64,000 nucleotides of DNA from Casuarina equisetifolia (lineage: Eukaryota; Streptophyta; Magnoliopsida; Fagales; Casuarinaceae): contig CM052356.1 of the NCBI GenBank assembly GCA_028551475.1, positions 3,544,001 to 3,608,000 of the forward strand, in the 5' to 3' direction. Of this stretch, positions 26,259-36,881 are shown piece after piece. Under the pieces are notes generated by a model. The model did no database searches. It worked only from the letters and a program-made list of their open reading frames with translations, and was not told where the DNA came from. The first letter of the stretch is position 1. Every line of letters begins with the position of its first letter. The position numbers were made by a program, and so were the translations under genes.

Positions 26259-26275
26259 CCCTAGCAATAGCGCCA
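26259..26275 (-). promoter_or_regulatory. Element 3 primer binding site (tRNA-Asp)
   Basis: CCCTAGCAATAGCGCCA matches the tRNA-Asp 3' end with four differences. All four are C-to-T or G-to-A changes, as expected from cytosine deamination. It lies six bases inside the 5' LTR. Confidence 0.75.
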
Positions 26276-26281
26276 AAAACT

Positions 26282-27600
26282 TGTTCGATGAAATTTTACA
26301 TGCAAGTACATGTTAAACAAGTAATATAATGATAAGTACGAGTATCATCCTATAGGGATTGCTAATTACTATACCAACTAATTATTAACATTGAACAACT
26401 TCTAAAGTTTATTTAGCAAATCAAAGTGATAAAACATGGACTAAAGAACTAAATTTAATCTAAACTTGATTAACGAAGTATGCTAAAGCATCCAATTTCA
26501 CCTAATTACTATATACAAATATAGATCATTCATGCTAGCAAAATTAATTCTACTCATATAAAGGTGAAATTTCCTAATTTATTCACTATCCTATGTCTAG
26601 GTATAGCGAAACCTACTTAACTCATTAACTCACAGTATTTCTACCCATGAATTAAATGAACTAAGTGCATTAAGATTTTTGAATATTCCAATTTACACCT
26701 AAAGTCATACAAATCATATGTTATATGTCTATCCATATTAATTTATGGTTGTATATTACAATAAATAACTACATCATCTCATATCAGTCTTAAACATGCA
26801 AATTTATCATTTAAGTGGTAGCTATTCACCTAAAAGTATTAAATTTTGTAATATGTAACTTCACATTCATAAAATATCTCACAAAACATAAATAATCATA
26901 ACATTCCTACATCATAATCAAATTACATTGTAGCTCTAACATAATAAACTAAAATATGATATTTATATAAGCATAAATAATGCAAGAAATTGAACAAAAC
27001 ATTTTTCAAATTAAAAACACCAAAGTTGTCACCAAAATGTCTTCAATTTAGAGAAAGTTTGGACAAATCTACACATTAGGAACAGAAGGAGGAGTTGGCT
27101 GGAAAACAGGGAGAAAAAGGGGTCAAAACACACTTTCACGCATCGTCACCATGCGCCACCGCTGCTGTCATGCGCCGGTGCAACACATCGCCATGCGCCA
27201 TAGCATGCCGCCGTTGCTTTTCAAAAAAACCTCCAAAAAGTAGCCTAGGATGTTGATCTATCAATGGGTCATGCAGATCTATTGAAAAACTACCGAAAAA
27301 GGCCTAGTTTAGTTGGAAATCACCCACAAACGGCATTCACCTGTTGTCACTAAAAATCGCCAAAAATTGCAAAGAAACCTCTCTAAAAGCACCAAAAAAG
27401 GGACTACGGTGGCCAATCTATTTCTTCCTCGCTGAAAAATGCAATATTCTGGCCAAAAAAGTGCTATGTAGTCGCCAGAATGGGTCACATTATCGTGTGA
27501 ACCCCTTCTTGCTTAGATTTCGGTCACTGGAGGAGACGAACACAGATGGCATTTCGGTCCATTGTCACACAAGCTTCCCGTGCCGGCATTCATTCCCCAG
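26282..27600 (-). repeat. Element 3, 5' LTR, outer end deleted
   Basis: It begins TGTTCGATG (reverse of the LTR 3' end) and is co-linear with 21028-22604 until about 27600 (compare 22275). After that the sequence changes abruptly to LINE. About 330 bp of the outer LTR end is missing. The 136-aa frame at 27344-27754 runs across this junction and is not a gene. Confidence 0.75.
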
Positions 27601-28371
27601 ACATATGAGATCAAAATATGGGCATCCCATGGAGGTAATAAGAAAAGGTAAGAAGAATACTCATTTGCATACATGGAAAATGCTTCTACCTTGGGTAGAT
27701 GATGCTATCAAACATAGTGGATGGGTTATTGGGGAGGGCAAATGTTTATTTTGAAAGGATAATTGGCTTGAACAATCTCTTTAGTATCCCTAATGCCCAC
27801 ATCAAGATATAATTATTCAAGAAGCTCTCCAAAATTAAAGCTTTGTAAAGGAATATTTATCTAGTAAGCAACAACATCAAGCAAAAAAGATTATATGGAG
27901 TCAAGATCCAGATCGGCTTGCGTGTGATTTAAGTACCTTAGGAAAATTTTCAGCATCCTTGGTATATGAAAATTTGAGAATGAAGAAAGAGAGAGTGGTT
28001 TGGGCAAAAATTTTGTGGAACAAGGTAGTACCTCCCAACATAGAATTGTTCATGTAGAAGCTTATTCATTAGGCATCCCGCTGGAATGCAAAATGTAAAA
28101 AAGGAGAATACATATGGCTTCTAAGTGTCATTACTATGAGAGGGCCTAAAGGGAAACTGTGGATCATCTATTCATGCATAGTGCATTCGTGCAATGAATT
28201 TAGAGGACATTTAGAGACACATTTCAGGTACTAGTTAGATTGAACTCTATTTATAATCTTGTATTTTCATGGTATTTAGAGGCCTTATGGCATAATCAAA
28301 GACGAGCTATTATTGCCATCCTAAAAGGTGTTATTGCAAGGGAAATTTGGTTGGCTAGAAATGTAGCCAAG
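27601..28371 (+). pseudogene. LINE segment: zf-RVT region
   Basis: The frame starts 'MRSKYG' and continues through blocks typical of the region after the RT in plant LINEs ('WVIGEGKCLF', then a zf-RVT-like part with 'LWNKVVPPNIELF' at about 28012-28050). It ends near 'AREIWLARN', where element 1 is inserted. Stops are present. It continues at 38323. Confidence 0.65.
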
Positions 28372-29791
28372 TGATAACTCTATTTTTATAGAGTTATTTT
28401 GACTATTTTAGGATATAAATAATACAAGTTTTATAAGATAATATTTAAGTTTTGATATATTTATGTAAATTGGTATTATTTATGCAGCAAACCCCAAAAG
28501 AGCAAAAGAAATAAAGGAAGAGAAAGTTACAAAAAGGCACGTGAAGAAGACAAGGAAAGAAAAAAAAGTCAAAAGAAGAAAAGAGGCAACGTGTAAAGTA
28601 ACAAAAGAGGAGGAAAAGGACAAGAAAGGAAATAAAGGAAAAGGGGCAAAAAAGTGAATTACTAAGGGAGAATCTTAGGGCACGCGTCCCAAGATAGCAT
28701 AAAAAGGCAAAGGAACGTGAATCAAAAGGGAGAAGGCGCCGCATAAGAGAAGAAGAGAGAGAAGGTGCCGCATAAGAGAAGAAGAGAGAAAAGAAGAAGA
28801 AGCCGCGTGTTGCCGCCAAAACCAACCATGGAAGAGAGAAAAAGTGAGAGAAGAAAGAAAAAACCAAGAAAGAAAAAGAGAAATATAGGCGCGAAAGCTT
28901 CCCTCTACTTCTTATCATTCTTGAATTGTAGGAATTTTGTAAAGAATTCTTAAAGAAAAGACAGTGTGGTGACAACTTTCCTATTTTTTTATTTAAGATA
29001 TTTTGCTTAATTTCTACTATTGCTTTGGTTTGTTATTTTATTATGTTCTAAACTTCTTTTGTTAGAGAGAAGATGTAGCCTAACTACGATAATGTGAATT
29101 TTATAAGTTTTTATGTTTTGCAAGATATTTTATTTATGTGAGTTATATATTATTATGCTTAATGCTTTTAAGTGATTGGCCACCACTTGAATGATTTGAT
29201 GTGCATATTTAAGACTAAGAGGTAATAATATGCAATTACTTCTTATAATATATAACCATGAATTAAATGTGGATAGACATATACCATGTTATTTATATGG
29301 CTTTCGGTGATAAGATGATCGAAAGATTTATTGTAAACCAGGAATATTCATAGATCCTAATGCATTTGGTTTGTTTCAATTCACATATAGAGATATAGTG
29401 AACTAATGAACTAAATAGGTTTACTATACCTAGACATAGGATAGTAAATAAATTAGGAAGTTCCGCCATCACATGGGTAATATCATTCTTGTAGGCATAA
29501 ACTATGAAAATTCATATCTAGTAGTTATGGTGAAATCGGAAGCTCTAACATGTTTCTCATCTTGATTTTTCTTACTTGGATTCAATTTTAATTAGTCTTG
29601 AGTTTTCGTTTTGAAAGTTTTAAATTTTAATTCATCATCAACAATATTTTGATTTGCTAGATAAATTTTAGGATTTATTCATCATTAGTACTTAATTAGT
29701 TTAGTATTCACCAATCTTCGTGGGACGATACTTTTCTTATCATTATATTACTTGTTCGACATGTTCACTTGCATTTAAAATTCACCGAACA
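28372..29791 (+). repeat. Element 1, 5' LTR
   Basis: The first 27 bp form the family terminal hairpin. A purine-rich middle (28490-28900) differs from the LTRs of elements 2 and 3, while the last 700 bp are shared. The 176-aa minus frame at 28445-28975 is a mirror of the purine-rich tract, not a gene. Confidence 0.92.
28374..28397. other. Terminal LTR hairpin
   Basis: ATAACTCTAT and ATAGAGTTAT form a perfect 10-bp stem with a TTTT loop at the very start of the LTR. The same structure opens the other LTRs of the group, with changed bases in some copies. Confidence 0.8.
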
Positions 29792-29797
29792 AGTTTT

Positions 29798-29814
29798 TGG
29801 TGCCGTTGCCAGGG
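29798..29814 (+). promoter_or_regulatory. Element 1 primer binding site (tRNA-Asp)
   Basis: The 17 bases starting TGGTGCCGTTGCC match the complement of the tRNA-Asp 3' end with two transitions. It lies six bases after the LTR end. It would bind the tRNA that primes minus-strand DNA synthesis. Confidence 0.85.
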
Positions 29815-30022
29815 GTTGGTTGTTTTACTACTCGTTAATATTAATACCGAATAATTCTAAGTTTAATCTAGTTTTTATTTTCTTTAAAAAAAAATGATTT
29901 TTTTTGTTTTGTTAGATTTTATTTTTGCTCTGCTTTATTATTGTTATTTTTACATTAAAAAAATTAATTTTAAAAAAAATCAATCATTTTTTTTTAGTTG
30001 CTACTTTTCAGGATTGTTACAG

Positions 30023-31720
30023 ATGTGCTTGACCCGTAGCCAAAGAGAACAACTTGTTAATCTTGACCCAGAAATTGAACGCACAATCAGAAAGCAACGA
30101 AAGGAGCTAAGAGAACAAAGAAGTGAAGCTACAAAAATGGCAGAGAATGATGATCCACGCAAGCTTCTAAAAGAATATGTTGCACCAATAGTTCAGGGTG
30201 CCACATCAAGCATCAAAAGGCCTGCAATTCAAGCAAACAACTTTGAAATCAAGCCAACACTCATTCAGATGCTTCAAAATTCTGTGCAATTTTATAGGCT
30301 ACCAAATGATGATCCAAATGCTCACATTGATGCTTTTCTTGAAATCTGTGACATGATTAAATACAATGGAGTCATAGATGATGCTGTTAGATTAAGGCTA
30401 TTCCCATTTTCTTTAAGAGACAAAGCTAAAAGTTGGCTTTCTTTTCTTCCTGCAGGATCAATCACAACATGGGATGATTTGGCTTAGAAATTTCTTAGTA
30501 AGTTCTTTCCTCTAGCAAAATCTGCAAAAATGCGTAACGATATTACTGCTTTTATGCAAATGGACAATGAATCATTATATGAAGCTTGGGAAAGATTCAA
30601 GGAGCTTTTAAGAAAATGTCCACAACATGGACTACCCATATGGTTACAAGTACAAACTTTCTATAATGGGTCTAGTACAAATCTTCATTTTATGCTTGAT
30701 GCAACTGCAGGAGGGGCTTTGAACAATAAGACACCAGAAGAAGCATATGATCTTTTGGAGGAAATGGCAAATAATAGTTATCAATGGCCTATTGAGAGGT
30801 CACCAGTAAGGAAAGCTAGTGGAATTCATGAAGTAGATGCTTACACTGCAATGTATGCACAAATTGAAAAACTCAACAAGAAAATAGATAACCTGAGTGC
30901 TCCAGTCATGAGAATTCAGAACATATTATGTGATCATTGTGGTGGAGGACATGCAAGCATAGAGTGCCAAGTAGGTAACACCTTTGCACAGGGTAGCAAA
31001 GATGCTAATTATGTTGAAAATTCAAGTAGGCCACAAAATAATCCATACTCCAACACTTACAATCCAGGATGGCGTAACCACCCAAATTTTTCATGGAGTA
31101 ATTCTAATGCAATAAGGCCACCACCAGGGTTCAGGCAACTAGAAGAAAAGAAGCCTAACTTAGAGGAAATGGTTGCTAAGATGTTACAAAACAACGAAAC
31201 AAGAATGCAAAACCAAGAAGCTTCAACTCAAAATTTAGAGGTGCAAATAGGTCAGTTGGCTAATATGATTTCTAGAAGACAACAAGGTTCATTGCCAAGT
31301 AGCACAGAAAAGAATCCTATAGAAGATGCAAAGGTAATAACCTTGAGAAATGGCAAACAAGTGGGAAAAGATAACGTTGAGAAGGAAAATGTCAAGGATA
31401 AGGAAGATGATGTTAGCACACAGCCTGAGGAGGCAACCAAGAGGACCTTATTCCCTGATAATCCCAAGCCTTATGTGCCTCTAGTTCCATTTCCTCAGAG
31501 ACTCCAGCAACATAAAATAGATAAGCAGTTTTCTAAATTTCTTGTTGTATTTAAAAAATTACATATTAACATTCCTTTTGCAGATGCATTAGCTCAAATG
31601 CCCAGTTATGTAAAATTTCTTAAGGAGATATTGAAAAACAAAAGGAAGCTGGAAGAGTATGAAACTGTGAAGCTAACTGAAGAATGCTCAGCCATCTTAC
31701 AAAACAAATTGCCTTCAAAA
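30023..31720 (+). pseudogene. gag: Element 1 gag
   Basis: The start MCLTRSQ at 30023 is chosen over the earlier ATG at 29894, whose frame is T-rich leader. The capsid-like core (about 30240-30700) carries blocks of the retrotransposon gag family, such as 'DPNAHIDAFLEICD' and 'YEAWERFKELLRKCP'. A zinc knuckle C-x2-C-x3-H-x4-C is intact at 30929-30967. A Gln/Asn-rich linker leads into protease without a stop. One in-frame TAG at 30485-30487 breaks the frame. Gag would build the cytoplasmic particle and bind element RNA. Confidence 0.88.
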
Positions 31721-32191
31721 TTAAAAGATCCAGGGAGTTTTACAATTCCTTATACTATTGGAGATTCTCACTTTGATAAGGCATTATGTGATTTAGGAGC
31801 TAGTATTAATCTAATACCTTTTTCTGTTTTCAGGAAATTAGGATTGGGTGAAGTGAAGCCAACCACAATGTCCCTACAATTGGTTGATCGATCAATTAAA
31901 TATCCGAGGGGCATTGTAGAAGATGTATTGGTAAAAGTTGACAAATTTATTTTTCCTGTAGATTTTATAGTACTTGACATGGAGGAGGACTTTGAGGTAC
32001 CACTTATCTTAGGTCGACCTTTTCTAGCAACAGGAAGAGCTTTGATTGATGTACAACAAGGGAAGTTAATATTAAGAGTTCAAAATGATTCTATCACTTT
32101 TAATGTTTTTACTGCTATGAAACATCCATCTGATGATAGTTCTTGCTTTAGGGTTGAGACAATTAATAAGTTTGTGAATAAGATCTTTTAG
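31721..32191 (+). pseudogene. pro: Element 1 aspartic protease
   Basis: This is in the same frame as gag, so it would be made as one polyprotein. The active-site motif is DLGA at 31790-31801, followed by 'INLIPFSVF'. The second conserved block 'PLILGRPFLATGRALIDV' is at about 32005-32055. The frame ends at a TAG (32189-32191) that interrupts continuous homology, since pol-like sequence continues in the same frame. The protease would cut Gag-Pol. Confidence 0.85.
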
Positions 32192-33400
32192 GAAAAAGCT
32201 TTTAAGGATCCACTTGAAGCATGCTTGGTTCACCCAAAGAATAAGGAAATTGAAAGTGAAGAGATACAAGAGTATGCCAATCTCATGGAAGCAAATCCAC
32301 CATATTCACAGCAAAAGGCAATAAAGTTTGAGAAGTTGGGACAACACATGACAAAACCTAAGTCATCAATTGAAGAGCCCCCAACTCTTGAACTCAAGCC
32401 CTTACCTTCTCATTTGAAATATGTTTATTTAGATGAAGTTTCTACTTTGCCCGTAATCATATCTTCTTCTTTGACAGAATCAATGGAAGAGAAATTACTT
32501 TAGGTGTTGAAAGAGCATAAAGGAGCAATTGGATGGAAAATAGCTGACATCAAGGGAATTAGTCCTTCACTTTACATGCACAAGATTTTAATGGAAGAGC
32601 AGTACAAAGCTATTGTTCAACCTCAGAGGCGATTGAATCCAAAGATGCAAGAAGTGGTGAAGGCTGAGGTAATCAAGTTGCTTGATGCATGATTATTTAT
32701 CCTATCTCAGACAGTCCCTAGGTAAGTCTTGTGCAAGTTGTGCCAAAGAAGGGAGGTATGACTGTTCAAAGAAATGACAATAATGAATTGATTCCAACTA
32801 GAACAGTTACTGGATGGCATGTGTGTATAGATTATAGAAAACTAAATGATGCCACTAGAAAAGATCATTTCCCTTTACCATTTATTGATCAAATGTTAGA
32901 AAGGCTTGTAGGACATGAATTTTATTGCTTTCTTGATGGGTATTCAGGGTATAATCAAATTCACATTGCACCAGAAGATCAAGAGAAAACCACTTTCACT
33001 TGTCCTTATGGTACCTTTGCTTTTAGAAGAATGCCCTTTGGTCTTTGTAATGCACCATCCACTTTTCAGAAATACATGATGGCCATTTTTTCTGATATGG
33101 TTGAAAAATTCATTGAGATTTTCATGGATGATTTTTCTATATTTGGTTTATCATTTGACATTTGTTTAGATAATTTAGCAAGGGTCTTACAAAGGTGTGA
33201 GGAGACTAACCTTGTTTTGAATTGGGAGAAGTGTCATTTTATGGTGCAGGAAGGAATAGTGCTTGGGCATAAGATATCTAAAAAAGGATTAGAGGTTGAT
33301 CGAGCTAAAGTGGAGGTCATTGCAAAACTGCCCCCACCAACATCAGTGAAACTTGTTAGAGGCTTTTAAGGGCATGCAGGATTCTATAGGCGATTCATAA
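32192..33400 (+). pseudogene. pol: Element 1 reverse transcriptase
   Basis: The N-terminal part (32225-32692) is broken by stops at 32501 and 32690. A one-base loss near 32693 and a TAG at 32719 follow. The core from 32731 holds RT motifs: 'CIDYRKLND' (about 32824), the 'YSGYNQI' region, 'FGLCNAPSTFQ' and the active-site FMDD at 33121-33132. A TAA at 33367 precedes the conserved 'GHAGFYRRFI' block. The catalytic aspartates are kept, but the chain cannot be made. Confidence 0.9.
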
Positions 33401-33991
33401 AAGATTTTTCTAAAATTGCTAGACCTCTTTCAAGTTTGTTGGTTAAAGATGTGAAATATAACTTTTCTGATAAATGCTTGCAGGCTTTTAACACTTTAAA
33501 GGAAAAGTTAATATCAGCACCAATCATGGTAGCACCAGAATGGGACTTACCTTTTGAGCTAATGTGTGATGCTAGTGATTTTGCAGTAGGAGCTGTTTTG
33601 GGACAACGGAAGAATGGAGTTTTTCAGACCATTTACTATGCTAGTCGAACCTTGTCAGGTGCACAATTGAATTATTCAACAATAGAAAAAAAAACTTTTG
33701 GCAGTAGTATTTGCTTTTGATAAATTTCGTTCTTATCTAATTGGTTCCAAAGTTATTGTTTATTCTGACCATTCTACTCTCAAGCATCTACTTGAAAAGA
33801 AAGAATCAAAACCTAGGTTAATAAGGTGGATTCTCTTGCTACAAGAGTTTAATTTGGAGATCAAGGATAAGAAAGGGACCGAAAATCTAGTTGCAGATCA
33901 TTTGTCCAGAATTCCCAATCTAAAGGAAGAAGATCAACCGATTATGGAAGAATTTCCTGACGAAAACATTTTTGTGCTCCAATCCATCTAA
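33401..33991 (+). pseudogene. pol: Element 1 RNase H
   Basis: The frame from 33436 contains 'MCDASDFAVGAVLGQ', the usual start of the Ty3/gypsy RNase H, then '[18 protein letters not shown]'. An extra base in the A-run at about 33684-33692 shifts the frame. The rest ('[12 protein letters not shown]') follows in the next frame to a TAA at 33989. RNase H would degrade the RNA of the RNA-DNA hybrid. Confidence 0.88.
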
Positions 33992-35274
33992 ATTTCCTGG
34001 TATGCTGATTTTGTCAATTATTTGGTAAGTAATGTTCTTCCTCCTGAAATGTCATATCAACAAAGAAAAAAATTCTTTTCTGACCTCAAACATTATTTTT
34101 GGGAAGAGCCTTTCTTGTTTAAAGTATGTGTAGACCAGCTTATAAGGAGATGTGTTCCTGAGGAAGAGATGGCTAGTATCCTACACCATTGTCATGCTAG
34201 AGAAGCTGGTGGTCATTTTGGTGCCACCAGAACTGCAACTAAGGTTTTACAATCTGGATTTTATTGGCCTACACTTTTTAGAGATGCATATTCATATGTA
34301 GTTGCATTTGATCAATGTCAAAGAACTGGGAATATTTCTAGGAAATATGAGATGCCTCTAAACAATGTTGTTGTGTGTGAGTTATTTGATGTTTAGGGTA
34401 TTGACTTCATGGGACCCTTTCCACCTTCTTATGGAAATATGTATATTTTGGTGGCTGTTGAGTATGTGTCAAGTGGGTAGAAGTAGTAGCATTGTTTATA
34501 AATGATGCTAAGATTGTGGTTAAATTCTTAAAGAAAAATATTTTTACCCGTTTTGGTACCCCTAGGGCAATCATAAGTGATAGAAGGACCCATTTTTGCA
34601 ACAAACAATTTAAAGCACTTTTGGGTAAGTATGGGGTTACCCATAAGATTGTTACCCCTTATCACCCTCAGACTAGTGGTCAAGTTAAGATATCAAATAG
34701 GGAAATTAAAAAAATTTTGGAAAAAATTGTGAATGCCTCAAGGAAAGATTGGTCAATGAAACTTAATGATGCACTTTGGGCCTATAGAACAGCATTCAAA
34801 ACACCAATTGGAATGTCTCCTTTTAGGCTAGTGTTTGGGAAGGCTTGTCATCTACCAGTAGAATTAGAGCATAAAGCATATTGGGCTTTGAAATTTTTGA
34901 ACTTTGATATGCAATCTGCAGGTGAAACTCGATTGTTATAGCTGAATGAATTGCAGGAATTACGAGATGAGGCCTACAAAAATGCCAAAATATATAAGGA
35001 GCGGACAAAAAGATGGCATGACAAACACATATTAAGAAGAGAGTTTGTGGTTGGCCAAAAGGTATTACTTTATCACCCTCATCTTAAATTGTTTCCAGGT
35101 AAATTGCGGTCTCGATGGTCTGGCCTTTTCATAGTCACTAAGGTATTCCCATATGGAGCAATAGAAGTTGCAAATGACACCCAAGGCACGTTTAAGGTGA
35201 ATGGTCAACGTTTGAAGCCCTACTTTGAGGGAGTCAATATGCAGAAGACTACCATTGATCTTCTTCCTCCTTGA
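33992..35274 (+). pseudogene. pol: Element 1 integrase
   Basis: The N-terminal zinc-binding region (34170-34330) has its histidines and last Cys, but the first Cys of the C-x2-C pair is Phe (34307-34309). The catalytic triad is present: Asp at 34403, Asp at 34579 and Glu at 34702. The C-terminal GPY/F-like part ('[12 protein letters not shown]') is at about 35089-35125. Breaks are TAG 34394, a one-base loss near 34470 and TAG 34939. The chain ends at 35272-35274. There is no chromodomain, which fits the Athila group. Confidence 0.9.
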
Positions 35275-36869
35275 GTAGCAACATTGAAGATAGTTTGGCT
35301 GAAAACTATAAAGCAAGCGCTTCTTGGGAGGCAACCTAAGCATTTTATTGGTTCTTTTGTTGAAAATTTTGTCACCACCATCTCCTCAAAGCTTTTTATG
35401 GCTATCACCTACAATCAAGGGAGTTTTCTCATTCCTATTTTACCTTTATTTTTGCTTTATTTCTTTTTACATTGAGGACAATGCTCCATTCAAGTTTGGG
35501 GGTGGGAAAATAAATCTTTTCTTGCTAAATCTAATTGAATTTTTCTTATGTCATGATTAAACCCTTTGTTTTGAATTCTTAGTGATTCTTAGGAAGATGT
35601 AGATTCTGTTCAAACTTACAATTGTGATGTGAGTTAAGTGTGATTCTGATTATGTTGATCCATTTATTAAACACTAAAAGTCCTTCATTTTTGAAATTGT
35701 GTGTATTTCTAAAAGACATTCATGTGAAGTATGTGATTTTCTTAGATCTCACCCAGAGCTTAAAATTTGCTTGATTTCCTCTTGAGGCAAAATCCTAAGC
35801 CACATCTAATTGAGAAAATGATTTAGGCCATTCTTTGGATTGTTTAAGCCTTTCAAGCCAACCCTATTTATTTATCCCCAGTCACCCCGCTGAGCCTTGA
35901 TTTATATCCAATTTTTTTATTTTGACACCCACATATATATACCTTTGAGCCTTTGATAAATTATCTTTTCATCCCGCACCCTTGAACATGTTGATTTTTA
36001 GGATATAAGTCTATTTGAGTGAAAGAGAAGTCGAGGGGAAGGATGTTATATGGGAAGGATATTGATTGCAATGATTATGTAGCATAATATGTTGCTTTTG
36101 TGAATGCAAAAAAAAAAAAAAAAGGAAATGCAACATTTGTCTAAGAATGGAATTCTCTTATTGCTTATTGTCAAATTCAAGCCACTCAAGGTTTAGAAAT
36201 TGGCTTTTGCATAGTAGTTGGATGTCATCAGCAAGATAAGATTATAATAGTTACATTTCTAGTCCTACTACTTGCTTTATTATTGCAAGCATGATAGTGA
36301 CTTTTGTGAGTGTCAAAATCCAAGTGAAATCAAGTATTTTTGGGAAGAAATAAATAAGAGAAGTGGTGACAGAAAGATCATTTGCAAAAAAAAAAAAAAA
36401 GAAAGCAAAGAAAGGAAGTGACAAAAGCTCAAATTAGATCCTAGAAAGCAATGTGTTCATGGGTGAATTTAGCCTAAATGACTTTCATCTTACTCTTAGC
36501 CCAGCCTTACATTGCAAGCTTATAAAAGTCCTATTGATTCTTGGTTAGATGATTGGCCTATATTAGTGGAGAGAGGAATGAAAAGTAAACCTATGAGGTT
36601 TGGTTAAAGATTTTGAGAGATTGCATATTAATGTGCATTTATTTAGAGTGCATATAGTTGAAAAGATAAGGACTCACACTCACACATACGAACATGGTCA
36701 ACATAGTTAAGAGTCTATCTTATCTTATGAACAATTGTTGTGTTTGGATGAAAGCTATATTTTTTCTTTGAATTGTTAAGTTGAGCAATTTTGAGTGAAT
36801 TTCAAGAAAGGGTTTTGTCGGAAACATTTATTATCTCTTACTTTTGCTCGAGGACTAGCAAAATGTCAA
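35275..36869 (+). other. Element 1, 3' non-coding region with internal purine tract
   Basis: About 1.6 kb lies between the integrase stop and the 3' LTR without an open frame. It is co-linear with the tails of elements 2 and 3. An internal copy of the purine tract (CAAGTTTGGGGGTGGG) lies at 35491-35506. A-runs occur at 36109-36123 and 36386-36400. A hairpin lies at 36842-36863. Athila relatives often carry an envelope-like ORF here, but I find no trace of one. Confidence 0.75.
36842..36863. other. Hairpin next to the polypurine tract
   Basis: TTTTGCTCG and CTAGCAAAA form a 9-bp stem with one mismatch and an AGGA loop. Matching perfect stems with different bases exist in element 2 (58626-58647) and element 3 (22624-22643). 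Confidence 0.7.
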
Positions 36870-36881
36870 GTTTGGGGGTCT
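36870..36881 (+). promoter_or_regulatory. Element 1 polypurine tract
   Basis: The G-run tract 'gtttgggggtct' ends directly at the 3' LTR. It would prime plus-strand DNA synthesis. Confidence 0.75.

Larger units (their letters stand above)
21028..27600 (-). mobile_element. Element 3: old gag-only Athila-like LTR element
   Basis: Two related LTRs in minus orientation (21028-22604 and 26282-27600) bracket about 3.7 kb with a tRNA-Asp primer site, a decayed gag and a long 3' non-coding region. There is no protease, RT, RNase H or integrase. The junction between gag and the 3' region is the same as in element 2. LTRs differ at roughly one base in ten over the part compared by eye, so the insertion is old. 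The outer end of the right LTR and part of the LINE behind it are deleted, so no target duplication can be tested. Confidence 0.75.

Noticed and set aside
28445-28975. 176-aa minus-strand frame rich in Phe, Leu and Ser
   Set aside because: It is the complement of the purine-rich tract in the element 1 LTR. The other LTR has the same stretch broken into several frames, so it is not a gene.
35491-35506. Internal purine tract as the true 3' LTR border
   Set aside because: The LTR start TGATAACTC lies at 36882, and target duplications agree with that border.
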